A stretch of 64,000 nt of DNA from an uncultured Geobacteraceae bacterium (GTDB lineage: Bacteria > Desulfobacterota > Desulfuromonadia > Geobacterales > Pseudopelobacteraceae). Below, one piece after another: positions 40,706-50,674 of the stretch. The notes below the pieces were generated by a model. That model did no database searches and was not told where the DNA came from. It saw nothing but the letters and a program-made list of their open reading frames with translations. Position 1 is the first letter of the stretch. Each line of letters begins with the position of its first letter. The stretch spans positions 48,544 to 112,543 of the forward strand of contig CAJAFV010000080.1 of NCBI GenBank assembly GCA_903939115.1, read 5' to 3'. Both the position numbers and the translations under genes were made by a program.

Positions 40706-42282
40706 TCCCAGACTACATACATTATCTTAAGAACCCCCGGACTGGGGCCTACCGGTTCCCTGAGCTTAAAAGAGCCAAGGTTGCCGCGGCTGGTCCGGAC
40801 GCAGACAGCGATACTATCCGGCAACTTATTAACCGGAATGCGTCGATCTGACAGTGTGGCGCCGGAGCAGCTCTCATAATCCCCCGCTGCGCGAACGACG
40901 CCGATTGTGGCGCCGTTTTTGGGGGTCAGGTAGCGTTCCTTGGCGGTGACCGCTTCGAACCAGATGTCAGAATCTCCGCTTTGCACTTCCCTGCCGGTAT
41001 CCAGGTCGAACAGAAAGGTCTGACGCACGTCCAGATTTCCCCTGGCGAGCACTTTCCTTACGGTCTTAGGGGGCGGCGACTTCACCAGAAGAGGCACCGC
41101 TACCCATAGATCCACGGAAGTGCCACGTGTAACCTGAGTCCCAGCCGCCACGGTCTGTTTCACAACGGTCCCCTGGGGTAGGTCCTTGAACAGTCGGGGG
41201 GTTTCTGTCCCTTTTTGCAGCCCGGCATCACTCAACATCTTTACTGCCTGCTCAAGCGGTTGCCGCACAACATTTGGCACTGTTACCAGTTTTGGCTCCG
41301 GCTTGATCGCCATTACCAGTTCCACTTTCCCGCCGCGTTTCAGTGTATCTCCGGCCTTTGGAAAATGCCGCAGTACGGTTCCGGCAGGCACATCACTGCT
41401 TTCATGCTCTCCGGCAACTTCCACACTGAAACCCAGCTTTTTCAGGTCGCTGCCGGCCTTTTCCAAAGTCAGCCCGACCACGTTCGGCACCACTAATTGT
41501 GCGGCAATGGTTTTCGGCGGTCTCTGCTGCTGCGTGGCGGGCGCATCCGGCCCGATTGCCGTTACCGGGTGTGGCGGCTTCCGCGTCGATGTCGGCGGAG
41601 TCGTTGTGACAGGTGGCTTTTCGATTATGGTAGTCACTGCCGGAGTGCCTTTGAACAGCTTTACAAAGGCATCGCGAAACGAATCGATGCCGGTGAACAG
41701 GCCGGTCAGCGCCAATAACAGAGCGGTAATGGAGCTGATCAACCAGGTAAGGCGGTTCTTTTTGCCCGGCTTGTCCGTTTTGTCAGCATTGTCTAGCGGC
41801 GCTGCCGGTTCTGCTCCGTTGCTCAAAACACGCTCAAGAGTTTCAACCAGTTGATTCAGATCTGAGTCCCAGTGAGTGTCGTTGATTTCGATGGCATTAC
41901 GGCGGGCCAGCAGTTTCAGCTCCTCGGGCAGGGCCTCTTCGTCGGGCATCTCCGCGCCTTGCACCAGCACCGGAATCACCCGGATGGTGCGGCGCAGGGC
42001 TGTCCCCACTTCCAGGCGGATGAAATCTTTCGGATCATCCAGTCGTCGCTTGCCGGCCGAGTTGGCGCACTCGAGCCAACTCCGGCCGATCACCACCAGC
42101 AGCACGGCGCAGGAGGCGACCGCACGGTCAATGGCTTCCATGAAATCCACACCGGGTTCGATAGCCGAAACGTCCATGAAGACCCGGTTCTTGCCGAACT
42201 TTTCACGGAGCCGGTCGTAAATCCTGCCGGCATGGCCGGCGCTCTCTTCACGGCGGTAGCTTAAAAATATTCCTTCCATCAT
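40702..42282 (-). CDS. TIR-domain protein with TM helix and PASTA-like repeats
   Basis: IFLSYRREESAGHAGRIYDRLREKFGKNRVFMDVSAIEPGVDF (TIR); VPNVVGLTLEKAGSDLKKLGF and VPNVVRQPLEQAVKMLSDAGL (PASTA). Confidence 0.9.
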   Translation of the reverse strand: MMEGIFLSYRREESAGHAGRIYDRLREKFGKNRVFMDVSAIEPGVDFMEAIDRAVASCAVLLVVIGRSWLECANSAGKRRLDDPKDFIRLEVGTALRRTIRVIPVLVQGAEMPDEEALPEELKLLARRNAIEINDTHWDSDLNQLVETLERVLSNGAEPAAPLDNADKTDKPGKKNRLTWLISSITALLLALTGLFTGIDSFRDAFVKLFKGTPAVTTIIEKPPVTTTPPTSTRKPPHPVTAIGPDAPATQQQRPPKTIAAQLVVPNVVGLTLEKAGSDLKKLGFSVEVAGEHESSDVPAGTVLRHFPKAGDTLKRGGKVELVMAIKPEPKLVTVPNVVRQPLEQAVKMLSDAGLQKGTETPRLFKDLPQGTVVKQTVAAGTQVTRGTSVDLWVAVPLLVKSPPPKTVRKVLARGNLDVRQTFLFDLDTGREVQSGDSDIWFEAVTAKERYLTPKNGATIGVVRAAGDYESCSGATLSDRRIPVNKLPDSIAVCVRTSRGNLGSFKLREPVGPSPGVLKIMYVVWE

Positions 42283-42404
42283 AGGCCCCCTGGTATTCTC
42301 CCTGAATGTTTGACTATTCCGGATTGTTTCTGAACATCATCTGTTCAATATCAACAGGCCTTCTTCTCCGGTGGTTAATCGGCATTACAGTTATTCATAA
42401 AACT

Positions 42405-43520
42405 TCACACAAAAGCCGTGAAATGCTCCGGACGCACCTTCTTCTCAACCACCGCTTTGCCTACCCGTTGCAGCTCCTTGATGTGGTCGGTAGAGTCGAG
42501 CTTCTGCACATCCTCCGGCTTAATGTCGGTAAGCCCGAGGGCGTCAAGTCCTTCCCTGGTAAGTTCAGCGTTGTAGCGCAGATAGGTAAAGAGCTTGGGC
42601 ATGACAGGCCCCTTTTTACCGATCATATCGCCAACTTCTCTATCAAGTGGGTCTCCGGCCAGGCAGGTGCCGAAAGTGCGGCAGAGGAAATCCTGCTCGT
42701 TGAGTGCTGCATACATCAAGGCTGAGGGGATCGAACTGGCGTTGTAAATCAAGTTCATTTCGTCAGGATCGAGATTCGTGTTCGCATCCGGACTGGTGCC
42801 GGTCCCGATAGAGACAATCAGCAGCTTGTCCTCTCCTGCAGGCCAGTTCAGGCTGTAAGGCTCGGTAGTTGCCATCAGGAACGATTGGAAAGATGGATTG
42901 TTGTAGGTGGTGATGCCGCCATCCACAAAGACGAAGCGGTGAGAGCCTATATCCACTACTTCCGGGGGAAAGTAGACCGGCGCGGCGGTGCTCGCCCGTA
43001 CCAGTTGCCAGAGCGGCAGCATCAGGTTGCAGTCGGCGCGCCCCGGCTGGTTGTATTTGGCGCCGGGATTGTTGGAGAGTGTCCAGGGAGAGTCGGTGGA
43101 GACGTTGCGCATGACCATCATCAGGAGGGTTTTGAGTTTGTCGCTGCCGAGTATGGTCTTAGCGCCGAAAACTTCCTTCAGTTTGCCGGCCAGTTTCTCG
43201 TCTTCATATTTGTTCATTGTATAACGTTTGAAGATGCTGGCTTTATCGAACATGTCTTCTCCGCTGGCAACGTAGAATGTGCGGATTTCGTCGGTTGACA
43301 TCCCCAGAGAGAGGCAGGTGGCGATGATGGCGCCGGTGCTGGTGCCGGCGAAGAAGTCGAAACAATCTGCGAGGAACAGTTTGTCGTTCTTCTGTTTGTC
43401 CCGCAAGAGCTTCTCAATGCCAGCCAATATCTCCACAGTCATGATTCCGCGGATGCCGCCGCCGTCAAGTGTCAGGATTTTCTTGGGGCCTGGTGCGGTG
43501 ATGCGTTCGGTGAGTGTCAT
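42405..43520 (-). CDS. Patatin-like phospholipase
   Basis: ILTLDGGGIRGIMTVEIL, FAGTSTGAII (GxSxG), DGGITTYNNPS catalytic Asp motif. Confidence 0.95.
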   Translation of the reverse strand: MTLTERITAPGPKKILTLDGGGIRGIMTVEILAGIEKLLRDKQKNDKLFLADCFDFFAGTSTGAIIATCLSLGMSTDEIRTFYVASGEDMFDKASIFKRYTMNKYEDEKLAGKLKEVFGAKTILGSDKLKTLLMMVMRNVSTDSPWTLSNNPGAKYNQPGRADCNLMLPLWQLVRASTAAPVYFPPEVVDIGSHRFVFVDGGITTYNNPSFQSFLMATTEPYSLNWPAGEDKLLIVSIGTGTSPDANTNLDPDEMNLIYNASSIPSALMYAALNEQDFLCRTFGTCLAGDPLDREVGDMIGKKGPVMPKLFTYLRYNAELTREGLDALGLTDIKPEDVQKLDSTDHIKELQRVGKAVVEKKVRPEHFTAFV

Positions 43521-44191
43521 GGTATTCCTCCTTTGAAAAGTATTTTTGTATCGAGCACATAGACTTGGCCGGTCCGCTTGTAGACCTCGTTGTACATATG
43601 TTCAGTCCCCCCCTCGTCGTCGCCACCCTGACGGTTCCAGAGACAGATGAAATGGACTCTCTGCTCTCCCCAGGCAAGGGCACAGTCGAGCAGCCAGAGG
43701 TTGGTGTGAACGTATGCGTTCTCATTGGTAGCGGAGGGAAGCTGTTCGTCTGTCAAGATAAAGAGAGTGGTGAGCGGGTTGTCCGTGATGCGGTAAAAAC
43801 GCGTCTGCCACTCCTCACCGGCAAAGGTGACCGATTTTTCCAGAAAGGTGGGTATGGCAAAGGGGAGTCGCACCTCCAGATGCACTCCCCTCTTTAAGCA
43901 GGCTTCGGCAAAAAGAATGTCTCCGCCGCATGCCCCGCTGCAGAGCGCCAGATCATCAGGCCCGGCGTCAAGGGAGTCGAGAGTAGTGTTAATAGCCCTT
44001 GTAGCTGCAGCTTCCTGTGAAGCCGGGAAGCGAGGTTCGGTACGATCAGCGGTGTCAATCATGTGACCGCTGAAGAGGAAAACCTGTCGGGGATTGAACA
44101 GCTCGCAATGGCCTCGGTCGGAGTCGACGGTCTGGCCGGAAACGCCATGTGTGGAGTCTGAGGGCATGGAAGTAGATGGTTTAGGTTTCAT
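43517..44191 (-). CDS. SLOG-like Rossmann nucleotide-binding protein
   Basis: FSGHMID...ALCSGACGGDILFAEACLKRGVHLEVRLPF SLOG-like pattern; start-stop overlap with patatin gene. Confidence 0.65.
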   Translation of the reverse strand: MKPKPSTSMPSDSTHGVSGQTVDSDRGHCELFNPRQVFLFSGHMIDTADRTEPRFPASQEAAATRAINTTLDSLDAGPDDLALCSGACGGDILFAEACLKRGVHLEVRLPFAIPTFLEKSVTFAGEEWQTRFYRITDNPLTTLFILTDEQLPSATNENAYVHTNLWLLDCALAWGEQRVHFICLWNRQGGDDEGGTEHMYNEVYKRTGQVYVLDTKILFKGGIP

Positions 44192-44221
44192 CGTTGAGTA
44201 ACGTTCCTCATATTTAAAAAC

Positions 44222-46111
44222 TCATTCCGGGACTAGCACGTTTTCCATGTCGAATATTGCGATAGTCGGTGCTTCTTCCGTGTTCGTGTATTCAATGATT
44301 GCGATTACTTTAATCGTTCCCCACCCTTTGTAGGACGAGGTGAAATTGTCCTCCGGTCCGGTTGTTATCAGCTGAACCTTGAAGGTGGGATGAGCCATGC
44401 GATAGGTTATGGTCGAAATGGTCCTGATGCCGCCGGGAATGGTGCCATCATCGGGAAAAATCTTGAAACTGAACAGGTCGCGACCGTCAGAAGTCTTGTA
44501 TCCGAGCTTCTTGTAGGTGACCTTGAACTTGATGTTATTGTTGAACAGCTCAGGCGTAGTCGCAGAGAGTTTATTGAGATTTTTGAATGGATCATCGGAA
44601 AGGGCGGCCTTTATCAAGGCAACACTTTGCTTGATTCTATGCAGTCGATATTTAGCAAGCTTTTGTGATTTGACCGCCGCATCCCGTGACAAGCTTGCCT
44701 CCGTTTGTTGCTGGAACGCGTAAAAGGTCAGGCCGACCAACAGCGTCATGACGCACAGGGCGGCTATGGTGATGATGCGCATCAGCTTCGACTTTACCCT
44801 CGTTGTTTCCAATTCGTGCTCCAGCTGCTGCTCCGCCTTTTCTTGTTCACGTTTTTTCAGCTCCTCGCTCCTGATCTCTTCCAGGGTCTGCTGCTCGACA
44901 AACCTGCGTCGCCAGTCCAGAACCGCAGGGGCGAGGACATCATGAAAAATTTCGTAACTCGGCGGTGTGCCGGGATGGCTTGTAGAGGCGGCGATCGTGC
45001 GAAGAATGCGGCTTTCAGAGAGAATGTTCACTACCGGCAGCACCTGGTCCGCCAACTCCCCGGCCCATTTGCTCAAATCATCGAGGCGGCAGGCGACCTT
45101 TGTGCCGGAAGGGGTCACCAGGCGGTCGAAAAAACCGGCACAGACGCTTTGCTGTAACGGTTCCAGCCGTGCCATGACAGCATCCAGATGGGTCCTGACA
45201 ATTTCCTGAGCACCCCCCAGTTTCTGTAACGTAGCCAGTCGCAGTGCATGAGGAGCGTTTTCCGATTCCTCATTCCACAGGCGCTGAAGGACAAGCTGCA
45301 GAAAGGGGGTCTCGATGCGGCTGTCACTGTCCACATCCTGTGGTTGGCCGGCACCCTCGGAGGGGGAGAGGGAAACCGACCCCGACCGGACCTGATCGAT
45401 GATGGTGCTGACCAGATCGTCCTCGATGGTCACGGTCACTGCCGTTTTTTCGAGGAGATCGTTATAGGCCGCGAGCGGTTTGCGGATGGCCTCTTCCGCG
45501 GAAACGGAGTCAAGATGCCGCAAGCGCAACATGTTCCCCATCAGGTTGGGTATGCGGGCCTGGAAACGGTCAAGCCGTGACAGTCCGTCTTCCCGTAGCG
45601 CCAGCAGGAAATTGGCGTCAATATCATCCCGATTCACCGCCCGTGCGAATTCGCTGTCAAATAGAGTGGCGGACTCCGATTCGGGGTGGTAGAGAAAGAA
45701 TTCCTCGAACTGATCGAGCAGGATCAAGATAGTGACACCGAATTCTTCTCCCAGCCGAAAAAGAAGTTCGTCCAAAGAGATGTCCGTGGTTATTTTGACA
45801 GTTTTGCCGGTTGCCAGTGCAACGCTTGTGAGGCAGGCACCCTTCAGGGTTGGCAAGAAATCGGGTCGTTGCCAATCGCGGAAGACAACCACGGCGGTCC
45901 GGGCTTTTGTACGCAGCATCGGCACGACCCCGGCCATCAGGACCGAGCTCTTGCCGACACCACTGGCCCCATACAGGATGGTTATGGATGCGGCAAACAG
46001 ATTTGAGGCGATCACTCTCTGATCCCGTTCACGGCCGAAGAAGAAATCACGTTCTTCTTCCGTGTATGGCTGCAGCCCCACATAGGGACAGAACGAACTC
46101 GACAGTGTCAT
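44222..46111 (-). CDS. nSTAND-type NTPase with TM segment
   Basis: PYVGLQPYTEEERDFFFGRERD, Walker A GASGVGKSS, Walker B ILLDQFEEFF. Confidence 0.9.
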   Translation of the reverse strand: MTLSSSFCPYVGLQPYTEEERDFFFGRERDQRVIASNLFAASITILYGASGVGKSSVLMAGVVPMLRTKARTAVVVFRDWQRPDFLPTLKGACLTSVALATGKTVKITTDISLDELLFRLGEEFGVTILILLDQFEEFFLYHPESESATLFDSEFARAVNRDDIDANFLLALREDGLSRLDRFQARIPNLMGNMLRLRHLDSVSAEEAIRKPLAAYNDLLEKTAVTVTIEDDLVSTIIDQVRSGSVSLSPSEGAGQPQDVDSDSRIETPFLQLVLQRLWNEESENAPHALRLATLQKLGGAQEIVRTHLDAVMARLEPLQQSVCAGFFDRLVTPSGTKVACRLDDLSKWAGELADQVLPVVNILSESRILRTIAASTSHPGTPPSYEIFHDVLAPAVLDWRRRFVEQQTLEEIRSEELKKREQEKAEQQLEHELETTRVKSKLMRIITIAALCVMTLLVGLTFYAFQQQTEASLSRDAAVKSQKLAKYRLHRIKQSVALIKAALSDDPFKNLNKLSATTPELFNNNIKFKVTYKKLGYKTSDGRDLFSFKIFPDDGTIPGGIRTISTITYRMAHPTFKVQLITTGPEDNFTSSYKGWGTIKVIAIIEYTNTEEAPTIAIFDMENVLVPE

Positions 46112-46112
46112 G

Positions 46113-47045
46113 TTACCCTCCCTGTTGCTGCTTCATTTTTTTGCTAAATTCATCCAGTGTCAGGTCAAAAATGCTGACATTACGTTTTTCCCACAGCTTG
46201 CGGGCAAGTTCTGAAGGTTGGAATTGGATCGCCCATGAGGGGAGTTGTTCCTCATCCTGATCATCGGTACGTTTGGGCGAAAAGCATTTGCTCAGATTTT
46301 TCAGGATCACTCTCAGGTTCCAGTCACTGAGGCTGTAGCCGAGAAAGAGAAAACTCCGTTCACGGAAATGATCGTAGAAGATGGCAGGGATGGCTGTATT
46401 GGCCGTCATCCGGGAAAGGAACTCAACGTAGTCCTCTTCCGTGATGACAAAGTTGTCCCATTTTTCAGTGTCACGCTCAAGGGTGCCGTGCATCTTGTAT
46501 ATTACGGTAGTTTTTGAGAGATCCAGATCAAGATCATTGGGGGCTTTGATGATCGGTTCCGTTTTGCCGTGGGGCCACCAGAGAACGGCATTGGCGATGT
46601 CTTTGCGGTCGGCGGGATAGATCACCAGATCATATGGCTTGCCGGCCTTGCGGAAGGCCTGCTCAAGAAGGGTGTCGTAATTGGTGGCCACGATGACCTG
46701 ATGGGCCGGTACAGATGCCAGGAACGTGTGCAGATCGCCGGCCTTGTACTCGTGATTGAGAACTTCACGCAGGCGTTCGCGGAGGGTACGACGTCCGGAA
46801 ACATCGGCATAGTAGGAGGCCACCTTGGCCAGATCATCCCGGTCTCCCGGAAATTCGGAGGGGAACATGGTTTCTGAGGCAAGAAAGTTTGATAACTCTC
46901 GCCCACTGGGCAGGAAGCCAGGATTGTGGGGGTTCCATGGTGTGCCGGAGGGACGACCGGCCATGGATGCCCCCGCCCCCAGAAACGGGATGACTTTCCC
47001 CGATTTCATGCGATTCCAGATAACTCCATAGGGCGGTTCAGCCAT
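46113..47045 (-). CDS. SIR2-like domain protein
   Basis: VIPFLGAGASMAGRP, VIVATNYDTLLEQAF, VIYKMHGTLE, FLFLGYSLSDWNLR. Confidence 0.92.
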   Translation of the reverse strand: MAEPPYGVIWNRMKSGKVIPFLGAGASMAGRPSGTPWNPHNPGFLPSGRELSNFLASETMFPSEFPGDRDDLAKVASYYADVSGRRTLRERLREVLNHEYKAGDLHTFLASVPAHQVIVATNYDTLLEQAFRKAGKPYDLVIYPADRKDIANAVLWWPHGKTEPIIKAPNDLDLDLSKTTVIYKMHGTLERDTEKWDNFVITEEDYVEFLSRMTANTAIPAIFYDHFRERSFLFLGYSLSDWNLRVILKNLSKCFSPKRTDDQDEEQLPSWAIQFQPSELARKLWEKRNVSIFDLTLDEFSKKMKQQQGG

Positions 47046-47206
47046 AAAGTACCTCGCAAAAAAAATATTTCAAAGCAGCAATTCCGCCAGACACGGCATT
47101 AGGTGTCGTACACGGAACGGGGCCAAACAGATCCCGGAGTGTTTGCCGTATAAAATCTTCATATTAGGGAATGTCTACTCTTCGCCAGAATCGTAGACAT
47201 GGGATG

Positions 47207-47320
47207 TTATCCTGGTGCCATAGTCTTGACGCCAGCCGCTTTCAGTTCTGACAGGGTTAGCTCCGGCCTGCCGTAAAGGTAAAGCAGATGCAGCATCTTC
47301 CGCATGTTTCGATCGCTCAT
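47207..47320 (-). CDS. Possible 37-aa small ORF (MSDRNMRKMLHLLYLYGRPELTLSELKAAGVKTMAPG)
   Basis: Strong upstream GGAGGGGG on the minus strand; too short for the ORF track; could be a remnant. Confidence 0.3.
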   Translation of the reverse strand: MSDRNMRKMLHLLYLYGRPELTLSELKAAGVKTMAPG

Positions 47321-47421
47321 GATCTTTGTCCCCCTCCTCACTTCTCTTGCTAAGAGCCAAATCTTCGGAGCGGACACAAAGGTGTCGAGGGTGTCGTAGA
47401 TACGAGATTATTCGTTCGTAC

Positions 47422-49305
47422 CTACTCCCACACCCCGAACCCGGCTACCGGTAGTTGCAGCTCAACTGCGACAATGCTCCCGCCTGCTCCCTTCCGCTGA
47501 ACGGTCAGCAGCTGCCCGACCTGCTTCGCCTCCGTCGAGTAGGCACATTTGAGACTGCTTCCCACCGGGTGGAGATTTGCATCGACCAGCACCCAGGCGG
47601 TGCGGGCATGCTCCGGATCGGTATTGATGGCCAGTAATATCTCCTCGCTGTCCAGAATGCGCGACCACGAGACTATTGACTGCAGACGGTCTCCCAACTT
47701 CGTTGGCGGGCCGAAATTGATGCCGTCCCCGGAGATTTCCCGCAGGTACTGGCGGCCACGGCGCAGCACGAGCCGTTTGGACCGCAGTTTCAGGATCTTG
47801 CCGAGCTCCCGGTAGACCGGGCCGCTTTCGTTGAAGAAATGCCGCCCCTGCGAGCGAAACGCGCCGAATGGACCGCCGAACATGCATTCGCGGATGTAGC
47901 GGTCCGCTCCGTCGCCTGCTCCCTGGCCATCGAACAGTTGCTCGGTGCCGTAGTAGATGCAGGGGATGCCCAATGTAAGGGCGTTGAACGCCATAGCGCT
48001 CAGAACCAGCCTGCTGCCGTCGTTGTCCGCGCAGAAGCGGGCCTTGTTCTGGCCTTTGCAGACCTGATCGTGATCATTGATCATCGTTACGACCTTGTCT
48101 TTGAACCAGAGATGGGAATCCTTGTGTACCAGCAGCGAGTTGCGAAACAGGTTGAAGAAGTCAGCCGGGTTGCATTCCCCCTTCACCGCCCCCTCCAGTT
48201 TGGGCTGCACCTCGTCGATCCCCAGGGCGGCATCCAGGCCGGTCGATTCAAGGGTGTCAAAAGCCCGCTCCCGGCCGCCGGTTATTTCTCCCACCAGGAA
48301 GAAGTTGCTCTTGCCTATGACCAGGGCAAACTCCCTGATGGTCGAGATAAAGAAGCGCATGGCGCCGATTTCCATATGCTTGACTGTGTCGATGCGGTAG
48401 CCGTCGATGTCGGCGGCGGCGATCCAGTATTTATAGATCTGGCAGAGATTGATCAGGGCAGGCGAGGGGGTGTAGTCGTTATCCGTGCCGCTGCCGAGAT
48501 AGATATTCTTCAGCGAGAAAAAATCACCATCCAGGTATTCGGGGGAGTTGTCCCAGTTCCTGATTTCCCCCTTCTGAGTGAAGCAGGACGGGTTCTGTAA
48601 CTCCTGTGGCCAGATGGCGTCGTTCGGCCCGATGGGAAGGGGACTGGCGGTGAGATCCTGAAACGGGATAGTCGCTGCGCCATGCTTGTCGTTAAACCCG
48701 CGCACCGGGTAGGTGTTGCCGTCGAAGCGGACGTCCATTGTGCCGTCCGGTTTGCGGTAGCGATCCGGTGCGTATGAGAATATGTCGCCGGTGTGATTGA
48801 GGATGATGTCGAGGATGACATGAATGCCGTTGGCGTGGGCGGTTTCCACCATTGTGCGGAGGTCGTCGAGGGTGCCGAAGTGCGGGTCGACCGCAAGGAA
48901 ATTCTGGATGCCGTAGCCGTGATAGGTCTCCTGGAAAGAGACCTGTTTGAATACCGGGCTGACCCAGAGGGCGGTGACTCCCAGTCGTTTAAGGTACCCG
49001 ATCTTGGTGGTAAGTCCCGCCAGGGTGCCGCCGGTCCATTTTCCCCCGGCTTCCCGCCAGAGTGCGGCTGCTGCCGGGGTGGTCACGGCAGCGCCGTTAT
49101 CGAGCGCCGGATTGTATGGAACGGTACTTCCTGCCGAAACAATCTTGCCGTCATTGCCGCGATACGATTTTTCCGAACCGTCGGAAAACCGGTCAAGGAG
49201 CAGAAAATAGAGGACCTGATCGGCCCAGGATGCAGGCGACGGATGGAATTTCCTGTCCTTGGTCATCAACCGTACATCGAGATTCTGCAACCGGGTCATC
49301 GTCAT
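47422..49305 (-). CDS. GH13 alpha-amylase family protein
   Basis: DVILNHTGD, GYRIDTVKHM, FLVGEITGG, MINDHDQV GH13 conserved regions. Confidence 0.93.
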   Translation of the reverse strand: MTMTRLQNLDVRLMTKDRKFHPSPASWADQVLYFLLLDRFSDGSEKSYRGNDGKIVSAGSTVPYNPALDNGAAVTTPAAAALWREAGGKWTGGTLAGLTTKIGYLKRLGVTALWVSPVFKQVSFQETYHGYGIQNFLAVDPHFGTLDDLRTMVETAHANGIHVILDIILNHTGDIFSYAPDRYRKPDGTMDVRFDGNTYPVRGFNDKHGAATIPFQDLTASPLPIGPNDAIWPQELQNPSCFTQKGEIRNWDNSPEYLDGDFFSLKNIYLGSGTDNDYTPSPALINLCQIYKYWIAAADIDGYRIDTVKHMEIGAMRFFISTIREFALVIGKSNFFLVGEITGGRERAFDTLESTGLDAALGIDEVQPKLEGAVKGECNPADFFNLFRNSLLVHKDSHLWFKDKVVTMINDHDQVCKGQNKARFCADNDGSRLVLSAMAFNALTLGIPCIYYGTEQLFDGQGAGDGADRYIRECMFGGPFGAFRSQGRHFFNESGPVYRELGKILKLRSKRLVLRRGRQYLREISGDGINFGPPTKLGDRLQSIVSWSRILDSEEILLAINTDPEHARTAWVLVDANLHPVGSSLKCAYSTEAKQVGQLLTVQRKGAGGSIVAVELQLPVAGFGVWE

Positions 49306-49347
49306 TTTATCCTCACTCTGTGGTGTCTGCCATCAACAATAAATAGT

Positions 49348-50637
49348 TCAGCGCCCCATTCCTGCCAGATATGCCACTAGAAACTCGTCCCAACTGCTCT
49401 GTTTGGTGAAATCAAGTGTTTTATAGAGAGGTGAGAGTGATCGTTTAGGGAAGTAGATCGAGATACCCCGTGAGTTGTCGACAGCCGTTCCCTTGTACCC
49501 GCTGGCGACAATGGCAGTGGCGGCGGCCTGCCTGACTGCATTACAGGCGGCTTTTACTGCCGGGTTAGTAATCCCTTTATCGATTAGATCGCAGAGGTCG
49601 AGCAGGTCGCAGTAGTCGTCATAGGGGCGGCTGTACTCCTGTACCTGAGCACGGGCGTTGATCAGGGCGGTTCGGGAAGCAGTATCTGTCAGGACGCTCT
49701 TGAGAACCGTGGCCAGGCCGCTGACGGCCGTAGCCAGGGGTTTAAGAACCGAGAGATTAACGGCTGACTGGGTGACGCTGTCGGTTGCTTTGTAGGAGGC
49801 AAGATACTGACTGACGATGGTTTTTGAAAGTTCTGCCGGAGTCATGGCCGGCTTGGCAGCCAGCGCCTTCAGGATGCGGTCATACGGCCACCCTTCGCCC
49901 GGTTCGCTCTCTTCTGAGCCGACGCTGAATTCGGCAATATCGCGCATCTGATAGTATACTTCCAGCATGCTCATCAGGCAGGCGTCCATCCCGAGGATGT
50001 CAATCTTCCGTTTGAGCTTCTTTTTTATAGTGGTCATCACTTTTTTCAGCTCTACGTTGTCCAGAAAATCCTGAGCCTGGTCGTCGAAGGCGATCCCGCG
50101 CTGTTTGACGGCGGTTTCCACCGTTGTGCGGAACAGTGCCCGTTTGGTGCGGGAGACACCGGCCCTGGCCTGGGCAAAGGCGATCGGTTTGGCTCCAGCG
50201 TCGGCCCCCCGGGTGGTAACCGGTTGATTTTTGCGGCTGACGGGCGGTGTGGCGCCGCTGAAAACGTCTCCCTGGTACAGATTGGCGTCATCCCAGCCGG
50301 CGCCATGATTCCAGAGCACCAGCAGGTAATGATTGGCCGGATAATTCGTGACTCCCCAGGTGACAAAATCCCCTAGTACTTTCGGGTCGCCTGTGTTGGT
50401 TTCCCCCAGCGTCTGCACGGCGTCACCGGCAAGCGGTGTCCCTTTTTTGAGACAGTAGCGCGTGGTGGCCTCCTTATTTCCAGCCCTGTCAAACTGGGCT
50501 AGGACGGCGATTTTATCAGAAGTGCCGACCGTCTTCATCTCGTTCAGATCCACAACACCTGCGCTGTCAAGGTTATTGTCACCGGCGAGGTACACCATGA
50601 TGGTCCAGTTTCTTGCAGTAGCAGCTTTTGATGTCAT
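49348..50637 (-). CDS. Clostripain-family (C11) cysteine peptidase
   Basis: WTIMVYLAGDNNLDSAG, YLLVLWNHGAGW (His), ILGMDACLMSMLEV (Cys). Confidence 0.93.
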   Translation of the reverse strand: MTSKAATARNWTIMVYLAGDNNLDSAGVVDLNEMKTVGTSDKIAVLAQFDRAGNKEATTRYCLKKGTPLAGDAVQTLGETNTGDPKVLGDFVTWGVTNYPANHYLLVLWNHGAGWDDANLYQGDVFSGATPPVSRKNQPVTTRGADAGAKPIAFAQARAGVSRTKRALFRTTVETAVKQRGIAFDDQAQDFLDNVELKKVMTTIKKKLKRKIDILGMDACLMSMLEVYYQMRDIAEFSVGSEESEPGEGWPYDRILKALAAKPAMTPAELSKTIVSQYLASYKATDSVTQSAVNLSVLKPLATAVSGLATVLKSVLTDTASRTALINARAQVQEYSRPYDDYCDLLDLCDLIDKGITNPAVKAACNAVRQAAATAIVASGYKGTAVDNSRGISIYFPKRSLSPLYKTLDFTKQSSWDEFLVAYLAGMGR

Positions 50638-50674
50638 GATCTTCTCCTTTACTTTTGTTTATGAAGCTGACTCA

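Noticed and set aside
47175-47360. 61-aa minus-strand ORF in the SIR2-amylase gap
   Set aside because: Poor coding character; the overlapping 37-aa ORF in another frame has a better SD.
47839-48600. 253-aa plus-strand ORF
   Set aside because: Antisense to the GH13 gene, which has clear catalytic motifs.
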